Shown here piece after piece: positions 20,342 through 29,050 of a DNA stretch of 64,000 nucleotides. The stretch's first letter is position 1. Every line of letters begins with the position of its first letter. This stretch comes from Streptomyces bauhiniae (GTDB lineage Bacteria > Actinomycetota > Actinomycetes > Streptomycetales > Streptomycetaceae), in contig NZ_SRRT01000001.1 of the NCBI RefSeq assembly GCF_004784475.1, positions 124,001 to 188,000 on the forward strand. The letters are read 5' to 3'. Under the pieces are notes generated by a model. It was not told the DNA's origin, searched no databases, and saw only the letters and a program-made list of their open reading frames with translations. Made by a program: the position numbers and the translations under genes.

Positions 20342-20602
20342 TCAGTCCTCAGAGCGGCGCTCACTGCGATGCGTGCCGCGAGCCAGCTCCTGAAGGATCT
20401 CGTGCTCGGACCGCCGCGTCGTACGCGCCAGCGTGTGCAGCAGCGCCGCGCACAGCGCCGCCGTACCGTCCAGCAGCGTGTCCGTCGCCCCGGGTTCCTC
20501 CTGCTTCCGCTCCTTCAGATACTCCGTCAGGAGCTCCTCCCCGGAGACATAGGCAGTCATGAACTCGATACCGGTCCGCACACGGTCGTAGTCACTGCTC
20601 AT
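20342..20602 (-). CDS. Small hypothetical protein, charged
   Basis: An 86-residue soluble protein that I do not recognise. It is mostly helical by composition, with an acidic centre (SGEELLTEYLKERKQEEP) and a basic C terminus (THRSERRSED). It lies between convergent and divergent neighbours with no operon partner. The start at ATG 20602 is preferred to ATG 20620; neither has a strong ribosome site. Coding is supported by open frame and Streptomyces-like third-position bias only. Confidence 0.6.
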   Translation of the reverse strand: MSSDYDRVRTGIEFMTAYVSGEELLTEYLKERKQEEPGATDTLLDGTAALCAALLHTLARTTRRSEHEILQELARGTHRSERRSED

Positions 20603-20672
20603 GCCGGAACGATCGCACATACCGGGCCCCGCCGCCGGGGAAGCCGGGGCGGGGCGGGGTGCGCGGCCGGTA

Positions 20673-21161
20673 CTACCGGTAGTTCACGAACTGGAGCGCG
20701 AAGTCGAAGTCCTTGCCCTTGAGCAGGGCGATGATGGCCTGGAGGTCGTCGCGGCTCTTGGAGCTGACGCGCAGCTCCTCACCCTGGACCTGCGCCTTGA
20801 CGCCCTTGGGACCCTCGTCGCGGATGATCTTCGCCACCTTCTTGGCGTTGTCCTGGGAGATGCCCTCCTCGATGGACGCGAAGATCTTGTACTCCTTGCC
20901 GGACAACTGGGGCTCGCCCGCGTCCAGCGCCTTCAGCGAGATGCCACGCTTGATCAGCTTGGACTCGAAGACGTCGAGCACGGCCTTCACCCGGTCCTCG
21001 GAGTTGGCCTCCATGAGGATCTTCTCGCCGGACCACGAGATCGAGGCGCCCACGCCCTTGAAGTCGTAGCGCTGCGAGATCTCCTTGGCGGTCTGGTTGA
21101 GGGCGTTGTCGACCTCCTGCCGCTCGACCTTCGAGACGATGTCGAAACTGGAGTCGGCCAT
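20673..21161 (-). CDS. YajQ-family nucleotide-binding protein
   Basis: A 162-residue cytosolic protein of the YajQ/UPF0234 family. It begins [20 protein letters not shown], and contains the conserved QRYDFKGV and the C-terminal [19 protein letters not shown] segment. Some family members bind cyclic di-GMP (Xanthomonas) and others bind tRNA or GTP; the role in Streptomyces is unknown. ATG 21161 follows AAGGAG nine bases upstream. It is divergent from tRNA-Tyr. Confidence 0.92.
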   Translation of the reverse strand: MADSSFDIVSKVERQEVDNALNQTAKEISQRYDFKGVGASISWSGEKILMEANSEDRVKAVLDVFESKLIKRGISLKALDAGEPQLSGKEYKIFASIEEGISQDNAKKVAKIIRDEGPKGVKAQVQGEELRVSSKSRDDLQAIIALLKGKDFDFALQFVNYR

Positions 21162-21384
21162 GTCCTGTGGCTCCTTGCATCGGGGGCGGAACGGGTGCGG
21201 ACCGTGCGCCGGGGCGCCGGCCGCCGAGCCCGGCATCCAGCCGGACCGCATCCGCCCCAGCCTAGCCACCCCCGGCCCCCGGGGACGGCGATCAACCGGG
21301 TGGCGGAGCACCCCCGCGCATCAGGTATTGTTTACGTCGTTGCCAGGGAGCACCGCCAAGGCGGACCCCCTTCCAACACCCCCC

Positions 21385-21466
21385 GGCGGTGTGCCCGAGC
21401 GGCCAAAGGGAGCAGACTGTAAATCTGCCGGCTTCGCCTTCCCAGGTTCGAATCCTGGCGCCGCCA
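21385..21466 (+). tRNA. tRNA-Tyr (anticodon GTA)
   Basis: An 82-nt class II tRNA with a long variable arm. Acceptor GGCGGTG pairs with CGCCGCC (21459-21465); anticodon stem GCAGA/TCTGC encloses CTGTAAA, giving GTA at 21419-21421; T-arm CCAGG TTCGAAT CCTGG. CCA is not encoded. In S. coelicolor the plasmid SLP1 integrates into a tRNA-Tyr gene in this chromosomal neighbourhood, and the DNA downstream here looks accessory. Confidence 0.97.
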
Positions 21467-21474
21467 CACGGGAA

Positions 21475-21521
21475 ACTCAGGGCCCGTGACCTGCTATCAC
21501 AGCAGGTCACGGGCCCTGAGT
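21475..21521 (+). terminator. Perfect 21-bp hairpin after tRNA-Tyr
   Basis: Arms 21475-21495 and 21501-21521 are perfectly complementary over 21 bases with a 5-base loop (ATCAC). It lies nine bases past the tRNA and has no T-tract. It is most simply the tRNA terminator. Confidence 0.75.
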
Positions 21522-22601
21522 CGTTGATCGCCGTTGATGAAGTGTGCCGACGCGGGCGCGCGGAGACCTGGGCGTTGGCCGCGTCGTCTCCGTCCTCGAG
21601 GAACTTGGCGTAGCCCCGGAAAGCACGCCCGCGCTCTCTGTGTCCACCTGACTTCACACCGGAGCTGAGCCAGGTGGACCCAACAGGGCCGCGCCTGCGG
21701 CAGTGCGTGGGTGGCTGCATCAGAGCTTCCCTCGCGCCCGCCGCGCGCCGGGCGTTTTGTTCGCCAGCATTCGCCACCCTCGGACCACCGCGTGCGCTAC
21801 CGGAGCGCGCGTTAGGTTGCGATGGGTCCGGAACATCTCTCTCCCTGTGCGCCCGCCTCACCTGGCGGGCCCCAACCCCGTTGGGAACATTGATAGATGG
21901 GAGCTCGGATCAGATGGAGCGATCGACACGGCGAAAGCGTTGCCAGGGGCGAAGCCAGTTACCGGACTGGATTCAAATGGCAGCGCTGGTCCTCACGGCG
22001 GTCACTGCCATTGCGGGGTGCGTGGAGCACTTCATGTAATGCGCCATAGGTGGTCCGGACGGCTGGTTGGGCGACAAGCGAGCCCGGCCGCTTGCTGTAC
22101 GGCCGGACTCGCCTGAAGCCCCGCGCGTGGGCCTGGCTCCGGGATGCGACCTGGAGCCAGGCCCTGCGCGTGACGCGGAGCCTTTTCGGCTCTACGACGA
22201 GGAAACCCCAAACCAACCTGAGCATCAAGGGGCCGGGAAACTTTCATGATCCAAAAGGGTGGCGAAAGCCGTGGCGATCCGGGGTGCATTGCCATGGCGC
22301 GATGCAGTTTCAGCGAAGATCGTTTAAAACCTGCTGATCGGCGGCTTGCGCGGGGTGGCGAAATCTGGCGGATCGCGATGCCAGCTGTTGGGCGGGTCGG
22401 AAGGGTGCAGCCCCATACGCAAGTAACGGGGAAGGTAAGCAGTCACGGTGTGGCCCGCACGTGCGGTGACCGTCTGCGACGCCATCCCCTACCTGAGCCG
22501 GGCGGGCCGCGTGGCGTCATTAACTGGCATCTCACCGCATCAGCGGCCTGCAACCAGGCAGTGAGAGCCCGGCCGCAGGCCTTGATCCTGCGACAACTTG
22601 C
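21522..22601. other. 1.08-kb stretch without a convincing gene
   Basis: No frame here shows sustained Streptomyces codon bias, and composition is visibly less GC-rich than the flanks, with AAAC, TTTT and TTAAC-type words. Apart from one possible 41-codon frame (21914-22039), only short unconvincing open frames were found. Its position directly downstream of tRNA-Tyr suggests decayed mobile-element DNA. I searched by eye for a repeat of the tRNA 3' end and for tyrosine-recombinase motifs and saw neither. Confidence 0.5.
21914..22039 (+). CDS. Possible 41-residue single-helix membrane peptide
   Basis: A short frame from ATG 21914 encodes a basic N terminus (MERSTRRKRCQGR) followed by one hydrophobic helix (IQMAALVLTAVTAIAGCV). 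GGGAG lies about ten bases upstream of the start. The layout resembles small phage- or plasmid-borne membrane peptides, but there is no sequence family I can name and chance is a real alternative. Confidence 0.25.
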   Translation: MERSTRRKRCQGRSQLPDWIQMAALVLTAVTAIAGCVEHFM

Positions 22602-23636
22602 TCAGGCCGGGTGGTCGCCCTGCTGCCAGAACGGTGTCATCCCAACTCGTACTTCCTGATCCGCTGGTGTGCGCTCGAAGGTGCTGGGGTGGGTGCGGTA
22701 GACGCAGTCGATGCCGTAGCGGTGGAGCAGAGCCAGATCCTGATCGGCCGGGCGGGTGGGGAACAGGGCCGTGAGCAGAGTGGCCGGCTCCGGCGTGTGG
22801 GGGGCGTAGTCGAGAAGCTGCGCGAGCGCCTCGCGTACGAATCGGCGCGTACTGGCTCGTTTCGCTTCCACGACCTCGCTGCCATCAGGCCTGGGCACGT
22901 GGAGATCGGTGATGCCGGCCGGCGTGCGAAGCCGCTGAGGCTGCTCGATGCCAAGTGACTTGGCGTACTCCTGCAGGAGGAGGGCCTCGGTCCGGTTGAC
23001 CACGAGTTCGCGCTCCGCGAGCACGTATCGCGTTGTCGGAGTGTGCAGAGCTTCGCCGTCCACGATGGCTGTATGGGTCCGGAGTGCGCGAGCGGCCGGC
23101 TCCTGCAGCGCGCTGGCGTCTGCGATTTCCGCCTGTGTCTCGATCCCCAAGCCTTGGAGAATCGTTTCAGCCTTCTCTGAATCCAGTATGCGCAAGCCCA
23201 TGAAGTTGTCCCCGGCGTTGAAGCCGGGCAGGGCCCACACCTCCTCATACGGGATCTCGCTGGAAGTGAAGGAGAGGAGGCTGTAAACGTTGTGCCAGCT
23301 GCCCTTTACTGGGTCCTCGGACCACATGCTGTTGGCGAATGACGCGTTGCGAAACAAGGCGCCTATTTCGCCTATGCCGCGTATGTGTTTCTTTCCAGTG
23401 AAAAGGACCACATCTCCTGGACGGAGGCGGTCCATCTTCGCGTCCTGAACCTGAGTCGCGCCCCAGAATCGCGCCGTGCCGCCAGGATGGAACTCATCGA
23501 GCTGCCTGCGCTGAGCCGACGTCAGAAGGTCCGCCCGTTGGTGAGTTCTGAAGTCGACGAGGCTGTCGAGAGTGTCCTTCCAGTGTCGGCGGGCGGCGGC
23601 ATTGCCGTATGAGGGCTGGATGACGACGAGTGGCAC
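22602..23636 (-). CDS. Putative restriction-type protein: PUA/EVE-like N domain plus PD-(D/E)XK nuclease
   Basis: A 344-residue protein starting at GTG 23636 (VPLVVIQPSYGNAAARRHW) with GGGGG five bases upstream. The N-terminal half has the character of a PUA/EVE-type reader: RPGDVVLFTGKKHIRGIGEI at about 75-94 resembles the strand pattern of those domains. The C-terminal half carries ITDLHVPRPDGSEVVEAKR, in which Asp and the later E-x-K fit a PD-(D/E)XK nuclease core, followed by a helix with ALAQLLDY. Such fusions occur in modification-dependent restriction. No partner methylase is adjacent. It lies in the accessory segment beside tRNA-Tyr and is less GC-biased than its neighbours. Domain calls are by eye. 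Confidence 0.6.
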   Translation of the reverse strand: MPLVVIQPSYGNAAARRHWKDTLDSLVDFRTHQRADLLTSAQRRQLDEFHPGGTARFWGATQVQDAKMDRLRPGDVVLFTGKKHIRGIGEIGALFRNASFANSMWSEDPVKGSWHNVYSLLSFTSSEIPYEEVWALPGFNAGDNFMGLRILDSEKAETILQGLGIETQAEIADASALQEPAARALRTHTAIVDGEALHTPTTRYVLAERELVVNRTEALLLQEYAKSLGIEQPQRLRTPAGITDLHVPRPDGSEVVEAKRASTRRFVREALAQLLDYAPHTPEPATLLTALFPTRPADQDLALLHRYGIDCVYRTHPSTFERTPADQEVRVGMTPFWQQGDHPA

Positions 23637-23772
23637 GAAAACCCCCTGAGCGTGAATGGGGATCAAGCATGCCACTCAGTGCTGATGGAAAGACGCCGGG
23701 GTGGAGGGAGGCAGCAGTGCCTATTTTCGGAGGGTTTGGGAATTCCGGCCACCTCTGGTCGCAGACCTGTGG

Positions 23773-26700
23773 TCACGCCTCCAGATCCATCCGCAGGCGT
23801 TCCGCCAAGGCGGACAAGGGCTCCTCCGAGGACGGGATCACGGCTCGCAGGGTCAGCAGCACCGTGTGGAGTTCGTGGAGCTGGCCCGGGTTGGGGTGGG
23901 CGTGCAGGAAGGTGGTGAGGTGGGTCTCGGCGTCGGGCCAGGCGGACAGCAGGCAGTGGGTGAGGACCAGGTTGCCCAGGGCCGCGACCCGATGGCGGTC
24001 GTCGACGCCTGAGTCGGCGGAGCAGAGGTCGATCGAGCGACGGCACTCGGCCTCGTACGCCCGGTCACCGGACAGGAAGAGTGCCACTGCCCTCTCGTAG
24101 TGCGCCCAGCCGTCCTCCGGGTGGATCTCGATCGCGCGGGTGAGATCCGCCAGAGCCTCCTCGACGTGCCCCAGCAGCCGGTGGGTGACGCCACGGTTGG
24201 TGAGGGAGAAGAGACTCGTGGGGGCGAGTTCGACGGCTCGGTCGAAGTGGGCGAGTGCCTCGTCGTGCCGGCCTGAGAGGCGCAGGGCATAGCCGCGTTC
24301 CGCGTGGAGCATCGCACCGGTCGGGTCCAGGTCGATCGCCCGGGCAAGGTCCGCGATGGCCTCGTCCCATCGTCCGAGCGCGCGGTGCGAGCGGCTGCGG
24401 GAGAGGAAATACCACGCTTTGGGATTGAGCTCGATGACGCGCGTGTAATCGGCTATGGCGTCCTCGTAACACCCCATCGCATGCCGGCACTGGGCCCGAT
24501 TGACGAGGGGCCAGGTGTCTTCCGGGCTGAGTTCGACGGCGCGACCGTAATCGGTCAACGCCTTCTCGTATTCCTTGAGATCCCGGTGCAGGTTCCCCCG
24601 GTTGGTCAGGGCCCATGCGTACGCGGGGTCGATCTCCAGGGCGCGCGTGTAGTCGGCCAGCGCCTCCTCGTGGCGCCCCGTCGCGTGGTACGTCTGGCCG
24701 CGGCTGACGTACGCCCACTTGTACTCCGGGTCGATCTCGATCGCGCGATGGTGGTCGGCCAGCGCCTCCTCGTACCGCTTCAGTTCCCGGTAGATGATTC
24801 CGCGATTCGTCACGGCCCACGCGTACGCCGGGTCGACCTCGATGGCGCGGGTGTAATCGGCCAGCGCCTCCTGGCTCCTTTCCAACTGCCGATACGTCTG
24901 GCCGCGGCTCGCCAGGGACCACGCGTCGTCGGGGTCGAGTTCGATGGCCCGGTCGAAATCGGCGAGCGCTTCCGTGTAGCGCTGGGCCATACGGAAGGTC
25001 TCACCGCGGTACTTGATGCTCCATTTGTTGCCGGGCTCGATCTCGATGGCGCGGTCGAAGTCGGCGAGCGCCGCCTCGTACCGGCCCATGGCCAGACAGG
25101 TCTGGCCGCGGCTGCGGATGGCCCAGGGCATCGTGGGATCGAGCTCGATGGCCCGGTCGAGGTCGGTGAGCGCCTCCTCGTACCGCCGCGCCCGGCGAAG
25201 GGCCTCGCCGCGCCCCCGGATGGCGCGGGGCGTCGGATCGAGCTCGATCGCCCGGGTGTACTCGGTGACCGACTGCTCGTACTCCCCGTCCCGGCGGCTC
25301 TCCCAGCCCCGGATCGTGTGCACGAGGCTCTGGCCCGAGGCGTCCAGGTTGGCTCGGGAGAGGAGCAGCGTCAGGACCGCCGCACCGGGGTGCGGCTCGT
25401 CCAGGGCGGCGGCGACGTCCTGGCCCCACTTCCGTACGAGCGGCGCGTCCGCGTCCTGGCCGGCCCGCGACAGGGTCTGGGCCCACCGGCGCAGGGTGGT
25501 GATGTCGTGGTCGTAGGCGTCGACCAGTTCGCGGAGTGCGGCGGGCAGGGCGGCGTGCTGGTCGGCGCAGAGCCGGTGGTAGGTCTCCTGGAGCTTGTGG
25601 CCCCGCCAGCGCTCGTCTTCCCACGGGTCGTCGGAGAGGTCCCTCTCCAGTTCGCGGCACCGCTGCCGGAACGCCTCCGCCAGGGCGCTGTGCTGCTCCT
25701 TCCAGCGCTGCGGGGACTGCTGACGCTGGAGGCGGAGCATCGCCGAGCGCACCACGTCGTGGTAGTGCCCGCGGCCGGCGCGGTGGATGAAGAAGGGGCG
25801 GGTGCGGAGCCAACTGAACTCCTCGCGCGCGTGCTCGTCCGCCACCACCGTGCGGTAGACGTCCTCGTCCACCTCCTGCGGCAGCGCACATGCCAGGGCG
25901 GCGGCCCGACGGGCCGGGTTCGTCTCCCACTTGAGGAATCGCTCCACGGCCGTGTCGCTGGGGTCGCCCACTTCCGTGACGCTGGAGGGATGGGCGTCCG
26001 CCAGGGTCGAGACCAGGACGGGCAGCCGCCCCGACAGCTCCAGGATCGCCTCGACCACCTTGTCGTCGGTGATCTCCTTGGCCGCCAGGAGCTGACGGGC
26101 CTCCGTGTCGGTGAACACCTCCAGCGGCAGGTCGGTGACCAGGTCGAGCCAGTCGCCCCAGCACTGGGCGTCCAGTTGGGGCTGCCCCGCCAGCACGACC
26201 AGCACGTTGGCGGGCATCTGCCCGTACCGCTCGGTCACCAGGATGTCGCGCAGCCACGCGTCCAGCAGTGGCCCGGTGCGTTCGTAGGTGTCGAAGAAGA
26301 GCACGAGCCACGGCCGTCGCGCGGCGGCCTCCGTCAGGCCCTTGAGGAAGACGGGGGTGAGTACCTGAAGGGGTGACAGGACGAGTTGGACGTCCTCGGG
26401 GCTGCGCAGGCGGTTGCTCAGCAGCGCCTTGAACCGGTCGGCCCCCGCGGCGACCTGGTTCGGGTCGACGGCACCGGTGAAGGCGCCCACGCCGGGGATC
26501 ATGCCCAGCCCGACGAGCGCCAGTTGCGAGCCGATCACGCTGGACGGGGACGGCGCCGGCTGCTCGTTGCCCTGGCCGGGCTCCGCCGCGCCGGCGAGCA
26601 TCTCGCCCGCGCTCGTACTCGCTTCGTGCCGGCGCTGACGATAGGTGGACAGGAGCTTGTCGAACGCCTTGAGTTCCCCGCCCTGTTGCGAGACCTGGGC

Positions 26701-27018
26701 GCTGATCGACTCCATGGCCTCGATGGCGTCGGCCACCGACTCGTCGACGTAGGCGGTGACGGCCGACGCCTCGCGAGCCGCCGACTCCAACTGCCTGACC
26801 AGGGTGGACTTCCCCACACCGGCCGGGCCGTGGATGTGGAAGAGGAAGTTGGCCGCCTCGTCGGGCGGCTGGCGCAGGGCCTCCTCGAAGGCGGCCTGCT
26901 CCTGCCGGCGCCCCACCAGGCTGCTCCGGCGGCGCCTCCGGATCAGCTCCTGCCGGGAAATCCCCCGCCCCGTCACCGGCAACCCCCTCGCAGTGGCCCG
27001 ACGCGTCGTCCGTCCCAT
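23773..27018 (-). CDS. STAND-like ATPase with C-terminal tetratricopeptide repeats
   Basis: A protein of about 1081 residues. After a basic leader (RRRRRSSLVGRRQEQ) comes an AAA/STAND NTPase with Walker A HGPAGVGKST at about 63-72 and Walker B WLVLFFDTYE near 285. A helical middle region follows, then roughly a dozen tandem 34-residue TPR units from about residue 590 to 1000, each close to RYEEALADYDRAIELDP. Such proteins act as ligand-sensing switches, with TPRs as the sensor; several families serve in anti-phage defence, others in regulation. No recognised effector domain is fused. ATG 27018 has only a closely spaced GGGAG; GTG 26976 with GAGGGGG at normal distance is an alternative start. 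Confidence 0.75.
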   Translation of the reverse strand: MGRTTRRATARGLPVTGRGISRQELIRRRRRSSLVGRRQEQAAFEEALRQPPDEAANFLFHIHGPAGVGKSTLVRQLESAAREASAVTAYVDESVADAIEAMESISAQVSQQGGELKAFDKLLSTYRQRRHEASTSAGEMLAGAAEPGQGNEQPAPSPSSVIGSQLALVGLGMIPGVGAFTGAVDPNQVAAGADRFKALLSNRLRSPEDVQLVLSPLQVLTPVFLKGLTEAAARRPWLVLFFDTYERTGPLLDAWLRDILVTERYGQMPANVLVVLAGQPQLDAQCWGDWLDLVTDLPLEVFTDTEARQLLAAKEITDDKVVEAILELSGRLPVLVSTLADAHPSSVTEVGDPSDTAVERFLKWETNPARRAAALACALPQEVDEDVYRTVVADEHAREEFSWLRTRPFFIHRAGRGHYHDVVRSAMLRLQRQQSPQRWKEQHSALAEAFRQRCRELERDLSDDPWEDERWRGHKLQETYHRLCADQHAALPAALRELVDAYDHDITTLRRWAQTLSRAGQDADAPLVRKWGQDVAAALDEPHPGAAVLTLLLSRANLDASGQSLVHTIRGWESRRDGEYEQSVTEYTRAIELDPTPRAIRGRGEALRRARRYEEALTDLDRAIELDPTMPWAIRSRGQTCLAMGRYEAALADFDRAIEIEPGNKWSIKYRGETFRMAQRYTEALADFDRAIELDPDDAWSLASRGQTYRQLERSQEALADYTRAIEVDPAYAWAVTNRGIIYRELKRYEEALADHHRAIEIDPEYKWAYVSRGQTYHATGRHEEALADYTRALEIDPAYAWALTNRGNLHRDLKEYEKALTDYGRAVELSPEDTWPLVNRAQCRHAMGCYEDAIADYTRVIELNPKAWYFLSRSRSHRALGRWDEAIADLARAIDLDPTGAMLHAERGYALRLSGRHDEALAHFDRAVELAPTSLFSLTNRGVTHRLLGHVEEALADLTRAIEIHPEDGWAHYERAVALFLSGDRAYEAECRRSIDLCSADSGVDDRHRVAALGNLVLTHCLLSAWPDAETHLTTFLHAHPNPGQLHELHTVLLTLRAVIPSSEEPLSALAERLRMDLEA

Positions 27019-27066
27019 GCTCTCCCACGCCGGGCCCGCTGTCTCCGGGTCGGACCACGACGACAA

Positions 27067-27099
27067 CCGGCGCGGACCCCCCAGAAGGGTCCGCGCCGG
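27067..27099 (-). terminator. Terminator of the lamin-tail gene
   Basis: Thirteen-base perfect arms (CCGGCGCGGACCC at 27067-27079 and its complement at 27087-27099) with a 7-base loop, 38 bases past the stop of the secreted-protein gene. Confidence 0.7.
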
Positions 27100-27136
27100 T
27101 CGTGGTGAGTCCGGGCCCGCCCGTCAGGGCGCCGGA

Positions 27137-27649
27137 TCAGCGGCGGTGCTGACCCCGGCCGTCGTGGCCGCGGTTGTCGTCGTCGCGGTGGTTGCGCTCG
27201 CCCCACGTCACGGTGTCCACCACGCGGCGGGAGTCGTTGCGGAGGGTGGCGGTGTCGCGGCGGTTGTCCCAGACGTAGGTGCGGCGGTCCTGGAAGAGGT
27301 CGCGGGCGGTGTCGCGGCCGACGCCGGTGTGGACGCGGACGGTCTGGTGGGCGCCGAGGCTGAAGTGGCGGAAGGTGTAGGTGACCCCGCGCCGGTTCTC
27401 CGACAGCCTCCAGCCGTCGAGGTTCACGCGCTGACGGGAGTTGTTGGTGACCTCAACCCACTCGTTGTTGAGGGAGCGGTTGGAGCCGTTGTCCACGCCG
27501 GGGGAGTCGTACTGCACGCGGCTGATCTCGACGTTCTCGCGCTGAGAGCGGTCCGCGGCGGTGGCCGGCAGGGCCGCCGCTCCGACCAGCGCCCCGGCAG
27601 CGAGAGCGGCGGCGGCCAGGCGACGGGCGGTCACGGAAGACGAAGTCAC
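27137..27649 (-). CDS. Secreted lamin-tail-domain protein
   Basis: A 170-residue exported protein. A Sec signal peptide (basic start, then LAAAALAAGALVGAAALPATAA-like hydrophobic core) probably cleaves after about residue 32. The mature part is one lamin-tail domain: VEISRVQYDSPG, NNEWVEVTNNSRQRVNLDGWRL and YVWDNRRDTATLR are its characteristic strands. The C terminus is Arg/His/Asp-rich. The GTG start at 27649 follows AGGAGA. In bacteria this domain is found in extracellular and wall-attached proteins, often with nucleases, but this protein has the domain alone and its role is unknown. Confidence 0.85.
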   Translation of the reverse strand: MTSSSVTARRLAAAALAAGALVGAAALPATAADRSQRENVEISRVQYDSPGVDNGSNRSLNNEWVEVTNNSRQRVNLDGWRLSENRRGVTYTFRHFSLGAHQTVRVHTGVGRDTARDLFQDRRTYVWDNRRDTATLRNDSRRVVDTVTWGERNHRDDDNRGHDGRGQHRR

Positions 27650-27996
27650 AGGATCTCCTGCTAGGTGCGGGCACCCGCCCACGGGACGACCGGGGCGGAA
27701 AACGTGCGGTGTGCGGATGGCGACCTGCTGGCCGCGCAGACACCACTTTGGCCGGATGCGGAGGAGATGTGGTGGAAACGTGAACCGTGTTACCGATCGA
27801 CCATGTTTCCGTGACTCTTGGCTGTAACGTCCATTCATAGGAAGAATGCACCAAGTTGACGCCCCGAAAGGGACAGAACCCTTGTGATCACTGGGCCGAG
27901 TCCTCACTTCGCCAGGTCACGCCACCCCGGCCATCCCGGAGGCGTCACCCGAAAGTGAGTAACAGCCCTGTCAGACCCGCGGGGCACACTGGTCCC
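27650..27996. other. Intergenic region between divergent genes
   Basis: It should hold the promoters of the lamin-tail gene (minus) and the small CxxC gene (plus). A TTGACG at about 27856 is the only hexamer that stands out, and I could not pair it with a good -10. No other feature seen. Confidence 0.3.
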
Positions 27997-28218
27997 ATGG
28001 CCCCCATGTCGTCGCGCCGCAGAACCTGTCCCGTGTGCCACCGCGAGATCGCCGTCGTCGCCGGCCGCTTCGCGCGCCACGACCCGCCCGGCGCGCGGGA
28101 GAGCCAGGAGATGGTGTCCTGCGCGGGCTCCCGGCAGCACGCTCAGATCGGCGCGGCCCAGCCCACGCTGGACGGCTACGTCGTCCCCGACTTCCCCGGC
28201 CAGCTCCCGCTGTTCTGA
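27997..28218 (+). CDS. Small CxxC protein, function unknown
   Basis: A 73-residue protein with one CPVCHREIAVVAGRFARHDP motif near the N terminus that could bind zinc (Cys, Cys, His, His), a third cysteine at SCAGS and a proline-rich end (VPDFPGQLPLF). I know of similar short conserved Streptomyces proteins but no function. ATG 27997 is used; ATG 28006 would also give an intact motif. It is convergent with the next gene. Confidence 0.65.
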   Translation: MAPMSSRRRTCPVCHREIAVVAGRFARHDPPGARESQEMVSCAGSRQHAQIGAAQPTLDGYVVPDFPGQLPLF

Positions 28219-28235
28219 GACAACCTGCGCCCCCC

Positions 28236-28892
28236 TCAGTTCCCCGCGACCGCCTTCACCGCGACCGCCACCGGCACCGACCCCTCGATCAGCTCGAGCG
28301 TCAGCCCCGCCGTCGACGACGACTCCACCAGGTCCGCCAGCACCGCCGCCACGTCGTCCCGCGCGACCTGTCCCCGCCCGGTGTGTGCCGCCAGCTTCAC
28401 CAGGCCCGTGCCCGGCTCGTCCGTCAGCGAACCGGGGCGCAGAATCGTCCAGTCGAGGGCGTCCTGCGCGGTGACGTACGCGTCGGCCTCGCCCTTGGCC
28501 CGCTGGTACACGTCGAAGACCTCGGTACCGGTGTTGTCCGGGTCCGCGCCCATCGAGGACACCACCACGAACCGGCGCACCCCGGCCCGCACCGCCGCGT
28601 CGGCGAACAGCACCGCCGCGCCCTTGTCCACCGTCTCCTTGCGCTCGGTACCGCTGCCCGGACCGGCGCCCGCCGCGAACACGGCGGCGTCGGCGCCCCT
28701 GAGCGCCTCCGCGACCTCCTCCACCGACGCGGACTCCAGGTCCAGCAGGACCGGGTCGGCACCGGCCGCCCGCAGCTCCGCCGCCTGTTCCGGCTTGCGG
28801 ATGATGCCCGCGACCTCGTCCCCGCGCGCCGAGAGCAGCCGCTCCAGCCGCAGCGCGATCTGACCATGACCTCCGGCGATGACAATGCGCAT
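28236..28892 (-). CDS. NAD(P)H-binding atypical SDR protein
   Basis: A 218-residue single-domain protein. The N terminus MRIVIAGGHGQIALRLERLL is a nucleotide-binding beta-alpha-beta with GGHGQIA as glycine motif, followed by FVVVSSMGADP and the YQRAKGEAD segment in the active-site position. This is the group that includes YwnB and human BLVRB-like reductases. Its substrate is unknown. No ribosome site is visible before ATG 28892; expression may be leaderless. It is one of three NmrA/SDR-like genes in the window. Confidence 0.82.
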   Translation of the reverse strand: MRIVIAGGHGQIALRLERLLSARGDEVAGIIRKPEQAAELRAAGADPVLLDLESASVEEVAEALRGADAAVFAAGAGPGSGTERKETVDKGAAVLFADAAVRAGVRRFVVVSSMGADPDNTGTEVFDVYQRAKGEADAYVTAQDALDWTILRPGSLTDEPGTGLVKLAAHTGRGQVARDDVAAVLADLVESSSTAGLTLELIEGSVPVAVAVKAVAGN

Positions 28893-29050
28893 GACTACGA
28901 CCGTACGCCCGCCGCGACCCATCCGCCCCACGAGCCCGCCCCGCCCGGAGAACGTCCCCCCTCAGGACCACGGCGCACGACGGCAACCGGGGGCGCACAC
29001 GGCACCCACCCGTGCCACAAGTGGGCCAACTCCCCGTAGATAAAACGCTG

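Noticed and set aside
21522..21700. Possible integrase C terminus on the minus strand after tRNA-Tyr
   Set aside because: The frame has no R..HxxR..Y motif or other recombinase signature; position alone is not enough.
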